Shown piece after piece: positions 12,001-22,450 of a DNA stretch of 64,000 nucleotides. The notes beneath the pieces are model-generated. The model did no database searches. It was not told the origin of the DNA and saw only the letters and a program-made list of their open reading frames with translations. The position numbers and the translations under genes are program-made. The stretch lies in assembly GCA_012931725.1 (NCBI GenBank), contig CM022949.1:53428760-53492759 (forward strand). The letters are read 5' to 3'. This stretch comes from Litsea cubeba (taxonomy: Eukaryota; Streptophyta; Magnoliopsida; Laurales; Lauraceae). How positions within the stretch are numbered: the stretch's first letter is position 1; each line of letters begins with the position of its first letter.

Positions 12001-12944
12001 TGCATTATCTGAAACCCCTGCAATGAATTGCAGATATGATTAGTGGCTCCTGAGTCTACTATCCATGAGTCAGTAGAATCAACCACCAGACAAGTTTCAA
12101 TGTAGTATGAAAAAGATATACCTTTCTTAACTGAGGCCAGGAACATCGGACAATCTTTCTTCCAATGACCTTTGAGGCCACACTTAAAGCATTTTCCTTT
12201 GGGCTTTCCATCTGTACCCTTGTCCTTCTTATTACCAGTATTGTCCTTTTTCGGCCCTTTTCCCTTATTCTGCTTCTTTTTGAACTTTTTCCCTTTCGGG
12301 TTTAGTTTAGAGGAAGTCTGGAAAAAGTGAGCTTGGGGTTTGGGCTTCATGATGGCCTCCGCCGCCTGGAGTTCTTTCATTAACTCAGGTAGAGTCATGT
12401 CCATCTTGCTCATATTGAAATTGAGCTTGAATTGATTGAAAGAGTCCGGCAGAGTTTCGAGAATCATATCAGTTTGACTCTCTACATCAATCCAAGCCCC
12501 TAGAATCTCAGCTATATTGAAACAATCCATCAGCTTGAGCATATGCTCTCTGACAGGTGTTCCCTCAGCCATCCTAGTATTCATGATAGTCCTCATAGCA
12601 GCTTGCCTAGCTGGCATGCTCTTGTCTGCAAACATCTCAGACAAGGACATCATGATTTCATAGGCCATGTCCATATGCTCGTGCTGTGTTTGCAACACGT
12701 TGGATATGGAAACGAGCATGTAGCATTTAGCCATGCTATTCGCTTTCTTCCATTTCCTCTCAGCCTCTAACTGGTCATCAGTAGAATCAGCATCAATATC
12801 AGGACAGGTTTCCAGCAAGACATACTTGTACTCCTCAGCAGTGAGTACTATGTCAAGATTTCTCTTCCAATCTACGTAGTTAGGGCCAGTTAGTTTGTTC
12901 TCACGAAGAATGCACATCAACGGACTAAAAGAATCTTTACCCAT
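9012..12944 (-). pseudogene. Copia A Gag-Pol polyprotein with three in-frame stops
   Basis: A single 1311-codon frame from ATG at 12944 encodes a typical Ty1/copia polyprotein. It has a UBN2-type Gag, one CCHC knuckle (CFKCGLKGHWKKDCP, about residue 260), an aspartic protease motif (VDSGATNH, about 293), a GAG-pre-integrase zinc region (about 430-470), and an integrase core with SDRGGEY. Reverse transcriptase follows with YVDD (about 983), then RNase H (about 1090-1290). Nonsense codons sit at 11214-11216 and 11169-11171 in integrase and at 10368-10370 at the start of reverse transcriptase; there is no frameshift. The element would make Gag, protease and part of integrase only, so it is dead. 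Tork/TAR-like lineage is likely from its single knuckle and length. Confidence 0.93.
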
Positions 12945-14132
12945 CTCTCACTGGATATGAAACGGTTTATAATTAGACAGGCAGTATATATGTAACATGC
13001 ATATGGTGCTTGTTATAAATGGAAAAACAAAGCACAAAACTTTTTACATTATTTAACCCCAATCATAATGTATCAGTGTTTCAACCTCCTCATAGACCTT
13101 CCATCGAAGGGATGGCTGAGCCTACAGTCACGTTGAATTAAGGTATGCTTATTTGGATTATCACTATCTGGATACACATATCCAGTGGTAGTCCAATCAC
13201 TGATTGGTTTGGCCTCATATGACAAATAACCCTTAACTCCTAGGGAGAGGTCATTACCGTCTTATGTCAAGTGTTTTACCATCTCTTATGAAATTTCCCA
13301 GAATGTCTATGATTAAGTCCTCCGAAGGGAAGAGACTTTTATCCATTCTAGAAGTGACCTTTAGTAAAGAGCTCCACCAAAGGGATGGCCGCTCCCACCA
13401 ATACTTCATTGACATTCTATAGAAGTGATCTTTAGTAAAGAACTCCACCGAAGGGATGGCCGCTCCTACTAACACCTCATTATGAATATTCACATTAGTT
13501 CACCCATTAACCCATCAAAGCGGTCTTTAGTAAAGAACTCCACCGAAGGGGTGGCCGCTCCTACTAACACCTTAATGAGATAACATGAACCAAAATGGGA
13601 GGCCGTGGGGTCTTTCCAAAAACCCCTCTCCCACTTGATTATTTATCACTAGGGTTTATACTTTTTGACCTTTACATTGTTTTACTCAAAAGCTCTTTTT
13701 AATTCTAGCAAACTTGGTTAATTAAATTTATGACTTAATGACTTAAGTCACCTTAAAAATAAATAACCTTTACTTTAAAACATTTGAGCAAATCCCTTTA
13801 AAGAATCAAAGACCTAACTTGGGTTATGGAAACCCATAGGTAGCATCTAATTAGATTTTAGTTTAGCCTCTTTTGGAAACCAAGGTACCAAGATAAACTA
13901 AACCCTATCCAATTTTAAACCTTAGACAAAATAGAAGGTGCTGGTCTAAGTTCCGTTTAAAACAATTTGCCAAACTAAAAACAATCTAATATAAAAAGAT
14001 GCCAATTTTAGAACCTAATGGTGGCCATGTTTCTAGGTGACAATTATAGCAATTATATAAAGCATTCATCCATGCATTCCATATATTAGAGCAAATAAAA
14101 GTGTGCAATCCTTGATGGCTCCCTGCTCTTCG
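12945..14132 (-). mobile_element. Copia A leader (5' untranslated), truncated
   Basis: About 1.2 kb upstream of the A start codon with no primer site or LTR. It ends exactly where the copia C LTR starts. No reading frame is supported. It contains the 13351-13572 repeats. Confidence 0.6.
13351..13572. repeat. Tandem repeat in the copia A leader, three copies
   Basis: Copies begin near 13351, 13421 and 13517. Each contains 'tttagtaaagaactccacc' followed by 'gatggccgctcct'. Spacing is 70 to 96 bp. Confidence 0.85.
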
Positions 14133-14224
14133 TGTTGGAATTTGAGATGACTTGAGAAGTTTTATGAAGCATTGAAGAGGTTAGTATCTCAAGAATCATT
14201 TTATGTTGGAATTATTGTCAACAC
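14133..14224 (+). mobile_element. Copia C 5' LTR, first part
   Basis: Begins TGTTGGAATTTGAG, matching the start of C's 3' LTR at 28033, and breaks at the copia B insertion after 92 bp. By eye about 8 of the 92 bases differ from the 3' LTR. The rest of this LTR is at 21732-22778. Confidence 0.9.
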
Positions 14225-15395
14225 TGTTGGATACCGCGATCACTGAGAGGGGGGGGGGGGTGAATCAGTGATTTCTAAAAACAGGTCCAATTCAACAAAA
14301 AACAAGTCAAATCACACAATGACACCAGATTTAACGTGGTTCACCAAAAGGCTACGTCCACGGATCAAAACCGTCCGAACACCGATCCGGTACAGGTCTG
14401 AATATATTTAGTCGCACCAACGACAAAGAGCACCAACCCTTAGTTTCAGATAGCACCAACTATCTAGGAAGCACCGACTCCCTTTACAATTTATCTGCAC
14501 CCACAGATAGGATCACCAAACCCTAAACACCAAGCACCAACTTGATGTATAAACATAATAGAATATTAACTCTGTCTACAGCCCTTCCCCTCTACAATTC
14601 TCTCTCTCTCAATCCTTTACAAATTGAAAATTAAAGCATAAAAGAGAGACACTTAACTCATGGACGAATCACCATCTTCTAGAGCATAATCTCGTCCACA
14701 ATTGCTGTAGAAAACGTCACCACATCAGCACACAGCAACACACACCAGCAGCTTCTTCTTTCTCTCAAGAACTCTCTAAAACTCTTCTCTATTCTTTCTC
14801 TCTTCTGGTGTATTTAAGAACGACCCTTACATGCCTTTTTATAGGTTTTGATAACCCTTAATTGTATTATTAAAACGGGCTACAATTCGTTTAGAAAGAG
14901 TCCCAAACAAAATAGATAAGAGTGCTGAATTTTCGTGCAAAACTTCTAATTCTGCGCAACTCTGGTTCCCGTGCTCGGTCGACATCCTGGCTTGCTCGGT
15001 CGACCGAAGACACTGACTGGAAACAGACAACTTTCGAGCTCGGTCGACATCCTGGGGTCCCGGTCGACCGAAGACACACTGTGTCACGAAAATAACTGAG
15101 AGGTGCCTGAAACTATTTTCTGCAGGTTTCTCTTGCTTCGGTCGACCGCATGGGGTGCCCGGTCGACCGACCACTCTGCTACAGAAAAACTATTTTCTGT
15201 ACACTTTTCAGCTCTTTTTCCATTCTGATTTCCATCTGATTCTTCTTTTCAGCTCTATCAACACTAGCCTACTATCATCATGCTTGTGACAATGTGTTGA
15301 CAATAATTCCAACTCAAATCAATACTTGAGATACTATCTTCTTCAATTCGTCAAAAGACTTTCAAGTCATCTCAAATTCATCTCAAATTCCAACA
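14225..15395 (-). mobile_element. 3' LTR of copia B
   Basis: 1171 bp with termini TGTTGG...CCAACA, the same length as the 5' LTR at 20556-21726. A minus-strand TATA box lies at about 14836-14843. It holds a 12-G run at 14249-14260, CGGTCGACCG palindromes at about 14985-15170 and the hairpin array at 14375-14544. The flanking 5 bp AACAC (14220-14224) equals 21727-21731, a perfect target-site duplication. Confidence 0.96.
14375..14544 (-). promoter_or_regulatory. TNGGTG-loop hairpin array, B 3' LTR
   Basis: Same array as at 22451-22621, on the minus strand. Loops seen include TTGGTG, TGGGTG and TCGGTG, with the stems kept. Confidence 0.85.
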
Positions 15396-15413
15396 ATCTC
15401 CCCCTTTGGAATT
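15396..15413 (-). promoter_or_regulatory. Polypurine tract of copia B
   Basis: Minus strand AATTCCAAAGGGGGAGAT abuts the 3' LTR. The region up to the pol stop at 15642 is about 230 bp with several other purine blocks and no ORF. Confidence 0.85.
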
Positions 15414-15641
15414 GTTGGCAACACTATTGGAACTTCAACACTCACTTGGAACCAATTCTTAAATTCTGAAATAACAACTATGCACTGTCAACAATCTCCC
15501 CCTAGCTTTCATAGCATAACATTTCTCCTTGCTATCATAGCATAACATCTCTCCCCCTTTGACAACAAGTCCAAAGGGACCAAACCGAGGAGCGAATAGG
15601 ATATTCAATGAATGCATTGCTCCCCCTTTCAAGCACAACTC

Positions 15642-18600
15642 CTACGGTTTAGGAGAGTGAGTAACTCCTAACTTTTTCCGGAGATACTCGAAGACTTCAT
15701 TTGGCAGAGGTTTCGTGAAAATATCAGCCACTTGCTCAGTTGTTGGAACATACTCCAACTTGACCTCTCCATCAGCAACTTTATCTTTAAGAAAATGATA
15801 ACGAATTGCTACATGCTTTGTTCGAGAGTGCTGAACAGGATTCTTAGATATATGAATTGCACTCGTGTTGTCACATAGGATCGGCGTAGGATCCGTTGTA
15901 GGAACTCCTAGATCAGAGAGCATTTGCCGCATCCATAATACTTGCGTACAACAAGTTGCCGCTGCAATATATTCCGCTTCCGCTGTCGAAAGGGATACTG
16001 AGTCTTGCTTCTTACTATGCCAAGCAACTAATCTTTCTCCAAGATAAAATGCGCCGCCGCTAGTACTCTTGCGATCATCTACGCATCCAGCCCAATCGGC
16101 ATCAGAATATGCAACAAGAGTGAAGGATTTGCCTTTGGGATACCAGATACCAAGCTCCATAGTACCTTTCAGATATCGAAAGATTCGTTTCACTGCTGTA
16201 AGGTGCGTTTCAGTTGGTGCTGCTTGAAAACGTGCAACCATACATACTGCTTGTAGAAGATCTGGTCTTGTAGCAATCAAGTAGAGCAAGCTTCCTATCA
16301 TAGAGCGATAGGTGGTATGATCAACGGACGAGGCCTTATCATCTTTGCTAAGCTTCGTGTTCGTTGACATTGGTGTGCTCACTGGCTTGCTGTCTTCCAT
16401 ATTGAACCGTTTCAGCATTTCCTTAATGTACTTCATTTGTGATATGAAGATACCATGTTTCAGCTGCTGAACTTGTAAACCAAGAAAGAACTTTAGTTCT
16501 CCAAGCATCGACATTTCAAATTCTTTCTTCATCTCTTCAGCAAAATTCCTGCACATCTCCTCATCATTGCCACCAAAGATTATGTCATCAACATAAATAA
16601 TGACAACCAGCTGTTTGCTTATCTCAGTTTTGACATACAGATTGCTATCAACCATTCCTTTTCCAAAACCGATCTTGCGGAGATAGAGATCCAGCCTTGC
16701 ATACCATGCCCTTGGCGCTTGTTTCAGTCCATAAAGAGCCTTTTTCAACTTGCACACTAGATCTGAATTTTTGCTGATGAGAAAACCATCAGGTTGCTCA
16801 ATGTAGACCTCTTCTTCAAGTAAACCATTCAAGAAGGCTGGCTTTACGTCCATCTGAAATACCTTGAAGGTTTTGTATGCTGCCAATGCAAGAAACATAC
16901 GAATAGCTTCCAGACGAGCTACCGGTGCAAAGGTCTCTTCAAAATCTATGCCTTCAACTTGAGCATAGCCTTTACAAACCAACCTTGCTTTGTTTCTAAT
17001 GACTTGACCATCTTCATTCAGCTTATTTTGAAAGACCCATTTAGTACCAATAACATTCTTATCGGTAGGTCTAGGAACAAGTTCCCATGTGGAGTTCTTC
17101 TCAATTTGCTCCAACTCCTCATGCATAGATTTCAACCAACTTTCATCGAGACTGGCTTCAGCCACAGTCTTGGGTTCAATGGTGGACACAAGTGAGTAAT
17201 TGCTAACTACACTTTGTCTAGTTTGAACGCCTGCCTTAGGATCTCCAATGATTTGATCCTTAGGGTGTTGCTCTACCCAAGTGCTGTGCTTCTTAGGTGT
17301 AGTATCTTCTGAGTCATCCTTTGATTTCTCAGAATCATTAGATTCAGCCATCTCATCATCAATCTCACTCGAGTCCTCATAAACTGGACTGTCATTATGA
17401 GTTGCATTCTTTGGTTCAATATTCTCATCTATTCTCACATCAGCACTTTCTATGATTTTTCTGGTTCTTTTGTTAAGACACCTATATGCCTTGCTAGTAG
17501 AGGAGTAACCAAGAAATATACCTTCGTCAGCTCTTTCTTCAAATTTGCCCGGATTTTGTTCGAGCCGCTTGATGTAACACTTGCTGCCGAAGACTTTGAA
17601 GTGCTTGACTGTTGCTTTTCTTCCAAACCATAGCTCATAGGGAGTTTTGACTTCATGTGGCCTGATCAAGCATCGGTTTTGAATGTATACAGCCGTATGA
17701 ATTGCCTCTTTCCAATACTTGTCAGCCATCTTGCTTTCACTTAGCATCGTACGAGCCATCTCTTGTACGGTGCGATTCTTCCGTTCCACTACTCCATTTT
17801 GCTGTGGAGTTCTAGGGGCTGAGTACTGTCTTTGAATGCCATGATGTTCACAATATTTAGTGAACTCTTCAGATGTGAACTCGCCTCCACGATCAGACCT
17901 TAAAATCTTGATACGTTTTTCCAATTGATTTTCAACCTGTGCTTTAAACACTTTAAAACGATCAAGTGCTTGATGCTTATGCTTAAGAAACAATACCCAT
18001 GTCATACGAGTATAATCATCAATGCATAACATGAAATACTTATCTCCATTGGTGCTTTGAGTTCGCATCGGTCCACAGAGATCAGTGTGCACTAGCTCAA
18101 GAGGTTTCTTGGAATGATGCTCCTTTGACTTGAACATAACCCTCGTTTGCTTTCCCTTTTGGCAAGAGTCGCAAATGGGATTGGAAGGCTTTTCAACTTT
18201 AGACATACCTCTTACAGCCTTTGAATTGCAAATCTTTGACATGTTGTCAAAGCTTAGATGCCCAAGGCGTTTGTGCCACAACCAACTTTCCTCTGTCCGA
18301 CTCATCAAGCAGGTCTTTTCAGCTCCATCTGACAATGTATAGAGATTTCCAGCAGTTCTTGATCCAGTTGCCACTGTTTTGCCGTTGCTACTCTTCTTGA
18401 TGGCAAACCCATTCTTTGTGAAGATAATTTCGTGACCCTTGTCACAGATCTGGCTCACACTAAGCAGGTTGTGTCTCAATCCAGACACATATAAGACTTC
18501 TTCCGATCTGATCTTGTTTGCCATAAGCTGAATAACACCTTTTCCGCAGATTTTGGCACCATCATTGTTGCCAAATTTCACTGAACCGCCTTCATAGTGC

Positions 18601-20489
18601 TGTAATTTGATGAATTTCTCTTTATCACCAGTCATATGGCTTGAACAACCACTATCAAGGACCCATGGTGCTGTCTTCTTTTGTGCATTGAATGCCGTTT
18701 GCACAATGAGAGATTCTTTGGAATTACCTTCCCTTTTCTTTGCCCTCCATGCCTTAACTAACTTGGGTTTCTTTTCAACCTGAAATTGGTTAGCAATAGG
18801 CAACCTACAATCCCTAGCCAAGTGTCCATAATTATGACACATATAGCACTCAATTTTGTGGCTACTTAGGATTGAAAAAGGATTCCTAGTCACAAATGGG
18901 CTGTTTCTTACATAGAATTTGCAATCAGCTCTTTTATGTCCAAACATATTACAATGAAAGCAATAACCATAGAATTTATATCTTCTTTGTGGCTGGTTAG
19001 TCTTCATTACCTTTCTAACAGGAATGGACTCCTTTCTAGGTTGAGTGGGCTTCATAGAGTTAGAAGGTGCAGTGACTTGCTTCACAAACTCTTTCTTTTC
19101 AGGAGGTGCAATCTTAGAGGATTCACCTTTCTCAAATCCTAGACCAAATCTGAAGTGGGCAGGTCTTTGAACTTTCAGTAGTTCATTGAGTTTCATAGTC
19201 CCTTCAATCGCTTTGAGCGCTTTGAGTTTTTTGCTATTTTCCAAATTTTCAGCCTTTGCTCTAGCGATCTCAGTTTCAAGTTTCATAGCCTCTTCCTTTT
19301 TGATACTTATTTGGTTTTCAAGGACTTCTACCATTCTTTTATATTCTTCTACTTGAGTTTTCAAAGCAATAATAGAACTTTCAGATTCATGGAGAAGTTT
19401 CAGATTTTTCTTACTTGATTTGCGTTCCATGCTAAGCTCCTCAAGTGCGGCTATGAGTTCCTCTTCAAGATTGACTTCAGCCTCCTCATCCTCTTCCGGA
19501 TCTAGCTCTTCTTCTTCTTCAACAGTGACCATGAAGAGAGCTTCGGTTGATTCATCATCGTCTGAAGATTCAGACGTGCTGTCATCTTGTTGACATAGAA
19601 AGTTTTTAGCTTTGCCCTTTTTTCTGAAATTTCTCTTTCCTTTACTCTTTTCAGCATAAGAGTCATTATCATTGTCTTCTTTTAGCGGACACTTCGCAGC
19701 AAAGTGACCAATACCTCCACAATTGAAGCATTTAAAGGGTAGCTTCCCTTTGTACTTTCCATTGCTTCCTTTCTTCAACTTTCTAACAAATTGAGCCTCA
19801 AGCTCATCATCATCAGAATCAACATCATGACCAGCAGTCTCTTTTGCCTTTTTCTGAACTTTGAAGGCCGCTTCTTTATCAGATGAAGACGTCTTTCCTA
19901 TGCGCATCTCATAGGCAGTTAGAGAACCATGTAATTCATCCATGGAAAATGCATTCAGATCTTTGGCTTCTTCAATGGCTGAGACTTTTGAATCAAACCG
20001 GGGAAGAAGAGATCTTAGAACCTTTTTGACGATGACCGGCTCTTTAATCTCCTCCCCTAGTCCACGAATGTCATTCGTGACTTCATTCACTCGTTGCATA
20101 TACGAGTCAACGTTCTCGCTTTCCTCCATGCGAAGAGACTCGAATTGAGAGCGATGAGTTTGCAATTTGGCTTCTTTAATCTTCTCATCACCTTCATGTA
20201 TGCTTTGCAACTTGTCCCAAATTTCCTTGGCTGTTTTGCATGCAATTACTTTGACATGCTCGCTGTCCACAAGGCCACTAAAGAGTGCATTCTGCGCCTT
20301 GGAGTCGTTGTCTGCCAACTTCTTCGATGCTGTATCATTGGGTACGGTGGCAGCATTGTAACCGGCTCTGACAGCCTCCCAAACATCATAGCCAAGAGAT
20401 TTGATGAAGGCTTGCATCCTAATCTTCCAAAAAGAGTAATTAGAACCATCAAACAGAGGTGCTTTCATATTCCCTGTATTGACTGCCAT
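15642..20489 (-). CDS. Copia B Gag-Pol polyprotein, uninterrupted (SIRE/Maximus-like)
   Basis: One open frame of 1615 codons from ATG at 20489 (an upstream in-frame TTG at 20501 is not a likely eukaryotic start). Order: DUF4219/UBN2 Gag (1-200), CCHC knuckle CFNCGGIGHFAAKC (about 254), an acidic stretch and a coiled coil rich in Glu/Lys/Leu (about 330-440), two more knuckles (CFHCNMFGHKRADC, CYMCHNYGHLARDC, about 515-560), and protease LDSGCSSHMTG (about 608). GAG-pre-integrase follows, then integrase with DDY, SDRGGEF and QQNGVVERKNR (about 780-960), reverse transcriptase with YVDD (about 1299) and RNase H to the end. All expected catalytic motifs are visible. Together with near-identical LTRs and a perfect target duplication, this is the only element here that looks autonomous. 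It makes the capsid and enzymes for copying RNA into DNA in cytoplasmic particles and integrating it. Three knuckles plus a long coiled-coil Gag fit the SIRE lineage; no envelope-like ORF follows. Confidence 0.96.
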   Translation of the reverse strand: MAVNTGNMKAPLFDGSNYSFWKIRMQAFIKSLGYDVWEAVRAGYNAATVPNDTASKKLADNDSKAQNALFSGLVDSEHVKVIACKTAKEIWDKLQSIHEGDEKIKEAKLQTHRSQFESLRMEESENVDSYMQRVNEVTNDIRGLGEEIKEPVIVKKVLRSLLPRFDSKVSAIEEAKDLNAFSMDELHGSLTAYEMRIGKTSSSDKEAAFKVQKKAKETAGHDVDSDDDELEAQFVRKLKKGSNGKYKGKLPFKCFNCGGIGHFAAKCPLKEDNDNDSYAEKSKGKRNFRKKGKAKNFLCQQDDSTSESSDDDESTEALFMVTVEEEEELDPEEDEEAEVNLEEELIAALEELSMERKSSKKNLKLLHESESSIIALKTQVEEYKRMVEVLENQISIKKEEAMKLETEIARAKAENLENSKKLKALKAIEGTMKLNELLKVQRPAHFRFGLGFEKGESSKIAPPEKKEFVKQVTAPSNSMKPTQPRKESIPVRKVMKTNQPQRRYKFYGYCFHCNMFGHKRADCKFYVRNSPFVTRNPFSILSSHKIECYMCHNYGHLARDCRLPIANQFQVEKKPKLVKAWRAKKREGNSKESLIVQTAFNAQKKTAPWVLDSGCSSHMTGDKEKFIKLQHYEGGSVKFGNNDGAKICGKGVIQLMANKIRSEEVLYVSGLRHNLLSVSQICDKGHEIIFTKNGFAIKKSSNGKTVATGSRTAGNLYTLSDGAEKTCLMSRTEESWLWHKRLGHLSFDNMSKICNSKAVRGMSKVEKPSNPICDSCQKGKQTRVMFKSKEHHSKKPLELVHTDLCGPMRTQSTNGDKYFMLCIDDYTRMTWVLFLKHKHQALDRFKVFKAQVENQLEKRIKILRSDRGGEFTSEEFTKYCEHHGIQRQYSAPRTPQQNGVVERKNRTVQEMARTMLSESKMADKYWKEAIHTAVYIQNRCLIRPHEVKTPYELWFGRKATVKHFKVFGSKCYIKRLEQNPGKFEERADEGIFLGYSSTSKAYRCLNKRTRKIIESADVRIDENIEPKNATHNDSPVYEDSSEIDDEMAESNDSEKSKDDSEDTTPKKHSTWVEQHPKDQIIGDPKAGVQTRQSVVSNYSLVSTIEPKTVAEASLDESWLKSMHEELEQIEKNSTWELVPRPTDKNVIGTKWVFQNKLNEDGQVIRNKARLVCKGYAQVEGIDFEETFAPVARLEAIRMFLALAAYKTFKVFQMDVKPAFLNGLLEEEVYIEQPDGFLISKNSDLVCKLKKALYGLKQAPRAWYARLDLYLRKIGFGKGMVDSNLYVKTEISKQLVVIIYVDDIIFGGNDEEMCRNFAEEMKKEFEMSMLGELKFFLGLQVQQLKHGIFISQMKYIKEMLKRFNMEDSKPVSTPMSTNTKLSKDDKASSVDHTTYRSMIGSLLYLIATRPDLLQAVCMVARFQAAPTETHLTAVKRIFRYLKGTMELGIWYPKGKSFTLVAYSDADWAGCVDDRKSTSGGAFYLGERLVAWHSKKQDSVSLSTAEAEYIAAATCCTQVLWMRQMLSDLGVPTTDPTPILCDNTSAIHISKNPVQHSRTKHVAIRYHFLKDKVADGEVKLEYVPTTEQVADIFTKPLPNEVFEYLRKKLGVTHSPKP

Positions 20490-20540
20490 GTGATTTGACA
20501 AGAGATCACCCTTAGCGTATTAAACTGATCAAGGGAACCT

Positions 20541-20553
20541 TGCTCTGATACCA
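20541..20553 (-). promoter_or_regulatory. Primer-binding site of copia B
   Basis: Minus strand TGGTATCAGAGCA, two bases from the LTR end. It is complementary to the 3' end of initiator methionine tRNA, as is usual for plant copia elements. Confidence 0.95.
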
Positions 20554-20555
20554 AT

Positions 20556-21726
20556 TGTTGGATACCGCGATCACTGAGAGGGGGGGGGGAGGGTGAATCA
20601 GTGATTTCTAAAAACAGGTCCAATTCAACAAAAAACAAGTCAAATCACACAATGACACCAGATTTAACGTGGTTCACCAAAAGGCTACGTCCACGGATCA
20701 AAACCGTCCGAACACCGATCCGGTACAGGTCTGAATATATTTAGTCGCACCAACGACAAAGAGCACCAACCCTTAGTTTCAGATAGCACCAACTATCTAG
20801 GAAGCACCGACTCCCTTTACAATTTATCTGCACCCACAGATAGGATCACCAAACCCTAAACACCAAGCACCAACTTGATGTATAAACAGAATAGAATATT
20901 AACTCTGTCTACAGCCCTTCCCCTCTACAATTCTCTCTCTCTCAATCCCTTACAAATTGAAAATTAAAGCATAAAAGAGAGACACTTAACTCATGGACGA
21001 ATCACCATCTTCTAGAGCATAATCTCGTCCACAATTGCTGTAGAAAACGTCACCACATCAGCACACAACAACACACACCAGCAGCTTCTTCTTTCTCTCA
21101 AGAACTCTCTAAAACTCTTCTCTATTCTTTCTCTCTTCTGGTGTCTTTAAGAACGACCCTTACATGCCTTTTTATAGGTTTTGATAACCCTTAATTGTAT
21201 TTAAAACGGGCTACAATTCGTTTAGAAAGAGTCCCAAACAAAATAGATAAGAGTGCTGAATTTTCGTGCAAAACTTCTAATTCTGCGCAACTCTGGTTCC
21301 CGTGCTCGGTCGACATCCTGGCTTGCTCGGTCGACCGAAGACACTGACTGGAAACAGACAACTTTCGAGCTCGGTCGACATCCTGGGGTCCCGGTCAACC
21401 GAAGACACACTGTGTCACGAAAATAACTGAGAGGTGCCTGAAACTGTTTTCTGCAGGTTTCTCTTGCTTCGGTCGACCGCATGGGGTGCCCGGTCGACCG
21501 ACCACTCTGCTACAGAAAAACTATTTTCTGTACACTTTTCAGCTCTTTTTCCATTCTGATTTCCATCTGATTCTTCTTTTCAGCTCTATCAACACTAGCC
21601 TACTATCATCATGCTTGTGACAATGTGTTGACAATAATTCCAACTCAAATCAATACTTGAGATACTATCTTTTTCAATTCGTCAAAAGACTTTCAAGTCA
21701 TCTCAAATTCATCTCAAATTCCAACA
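20556..21726 (-). mobile_element. 5' LTR of copia B
   Basis: 1171 bp, TGTTGG...CCAACA. TATA box (minus) at about 21169-21176. By eye it differs from the 3' LTR by roughly eight substitutions, a 3-bp indel and homopolymer length, so under 1 percent. This indicates a recent insertion. It is followed by the AACAC target duplication. Confidence 0.96.
20709..20877 (-). promoter_or_regulatory. TNGGTG-loop hairpin array, B 5' LTR
   Basis: Minus-strand copy of the eight-hairpin array in the leader part of the LTR, between the TATA box (about 21170) and the primer site (20541-20553). Confidence 0.85.
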
Positions 21727-21833
21727 AACACAATGTCACAAGTATGGTGTTGATAGTGTGGTATTGATATAGCTTCAAAGAGAAAACAGAGCTAAACCAG
21801 TTTAGGAATTCAGAATTCCTGAAGCAGAGTGGT

Positions 21834-22005
21834 CGGTCGACCGGGCACCTCATGCGGTCGACCGGGCAAGAGAAACCTGCAGAAAACAGTCCAGGTTAGC
21901 TCCCAGTTATTTTGTGACACAGTGTGTCGCCGGTCGACCGGGGACCCCATGCGGTCGACCGAGCACGACAGTTATCTGCTTCCACAATGTGTTGCCGGTC
22001 GACCG
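21834..22005. repeat. CGGTCGACCG palindromes in U3 of C 5' LTR
   Basis: Perfect 10-bp palindromes at 21834, 21855, 21931, 21952 and 21996, with a degenerate sixth near 22018. They lie 150-330 bp upstream of the TATA box, in the position of enhancer or silencer sites. B and D LTRs carry the same motif; the C 3' LTR does not. Confidence 0.9.
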
Positions 22006-22450
22006 AAGACACCATGATGTCGACCGAGCACGGGAACCAGAATTGCGCAGAAATTAGAAGTTGTGCACGAAAATTCAGGATTTTTATGTATTGCGTTTGG
22101 GACTCTTTCTAAACGAATTCTAGCCTAATTTGAACACTCTTAAGGGTTACCATAACCTATATAAAGGCTTGATTGGTTCGTTTTCAAACACATAGAAGAG
22201 AAGAGAGAACAAAAAGAAAGAGTTTTGGAGAGAAGAGTGATTGGAGAAGAAGCAGTTGCTGTGTGCAGTTGTGTTGCACGTTTCTACAGCAAGTGTGGAC
22301 GAGAATGCGCTCATGAAGATGGTGATTCGTCCATAAGATAAGCGTCTCTCTGTTTATGCTTTAATTTTCAATTTGTAAGGGATTGAGAGAGAGAGATTGT
22401 AGAAGGGAAAGGCTGTAGAAAAAGTTCTCTACTTTAATTCTGTAGAACAT

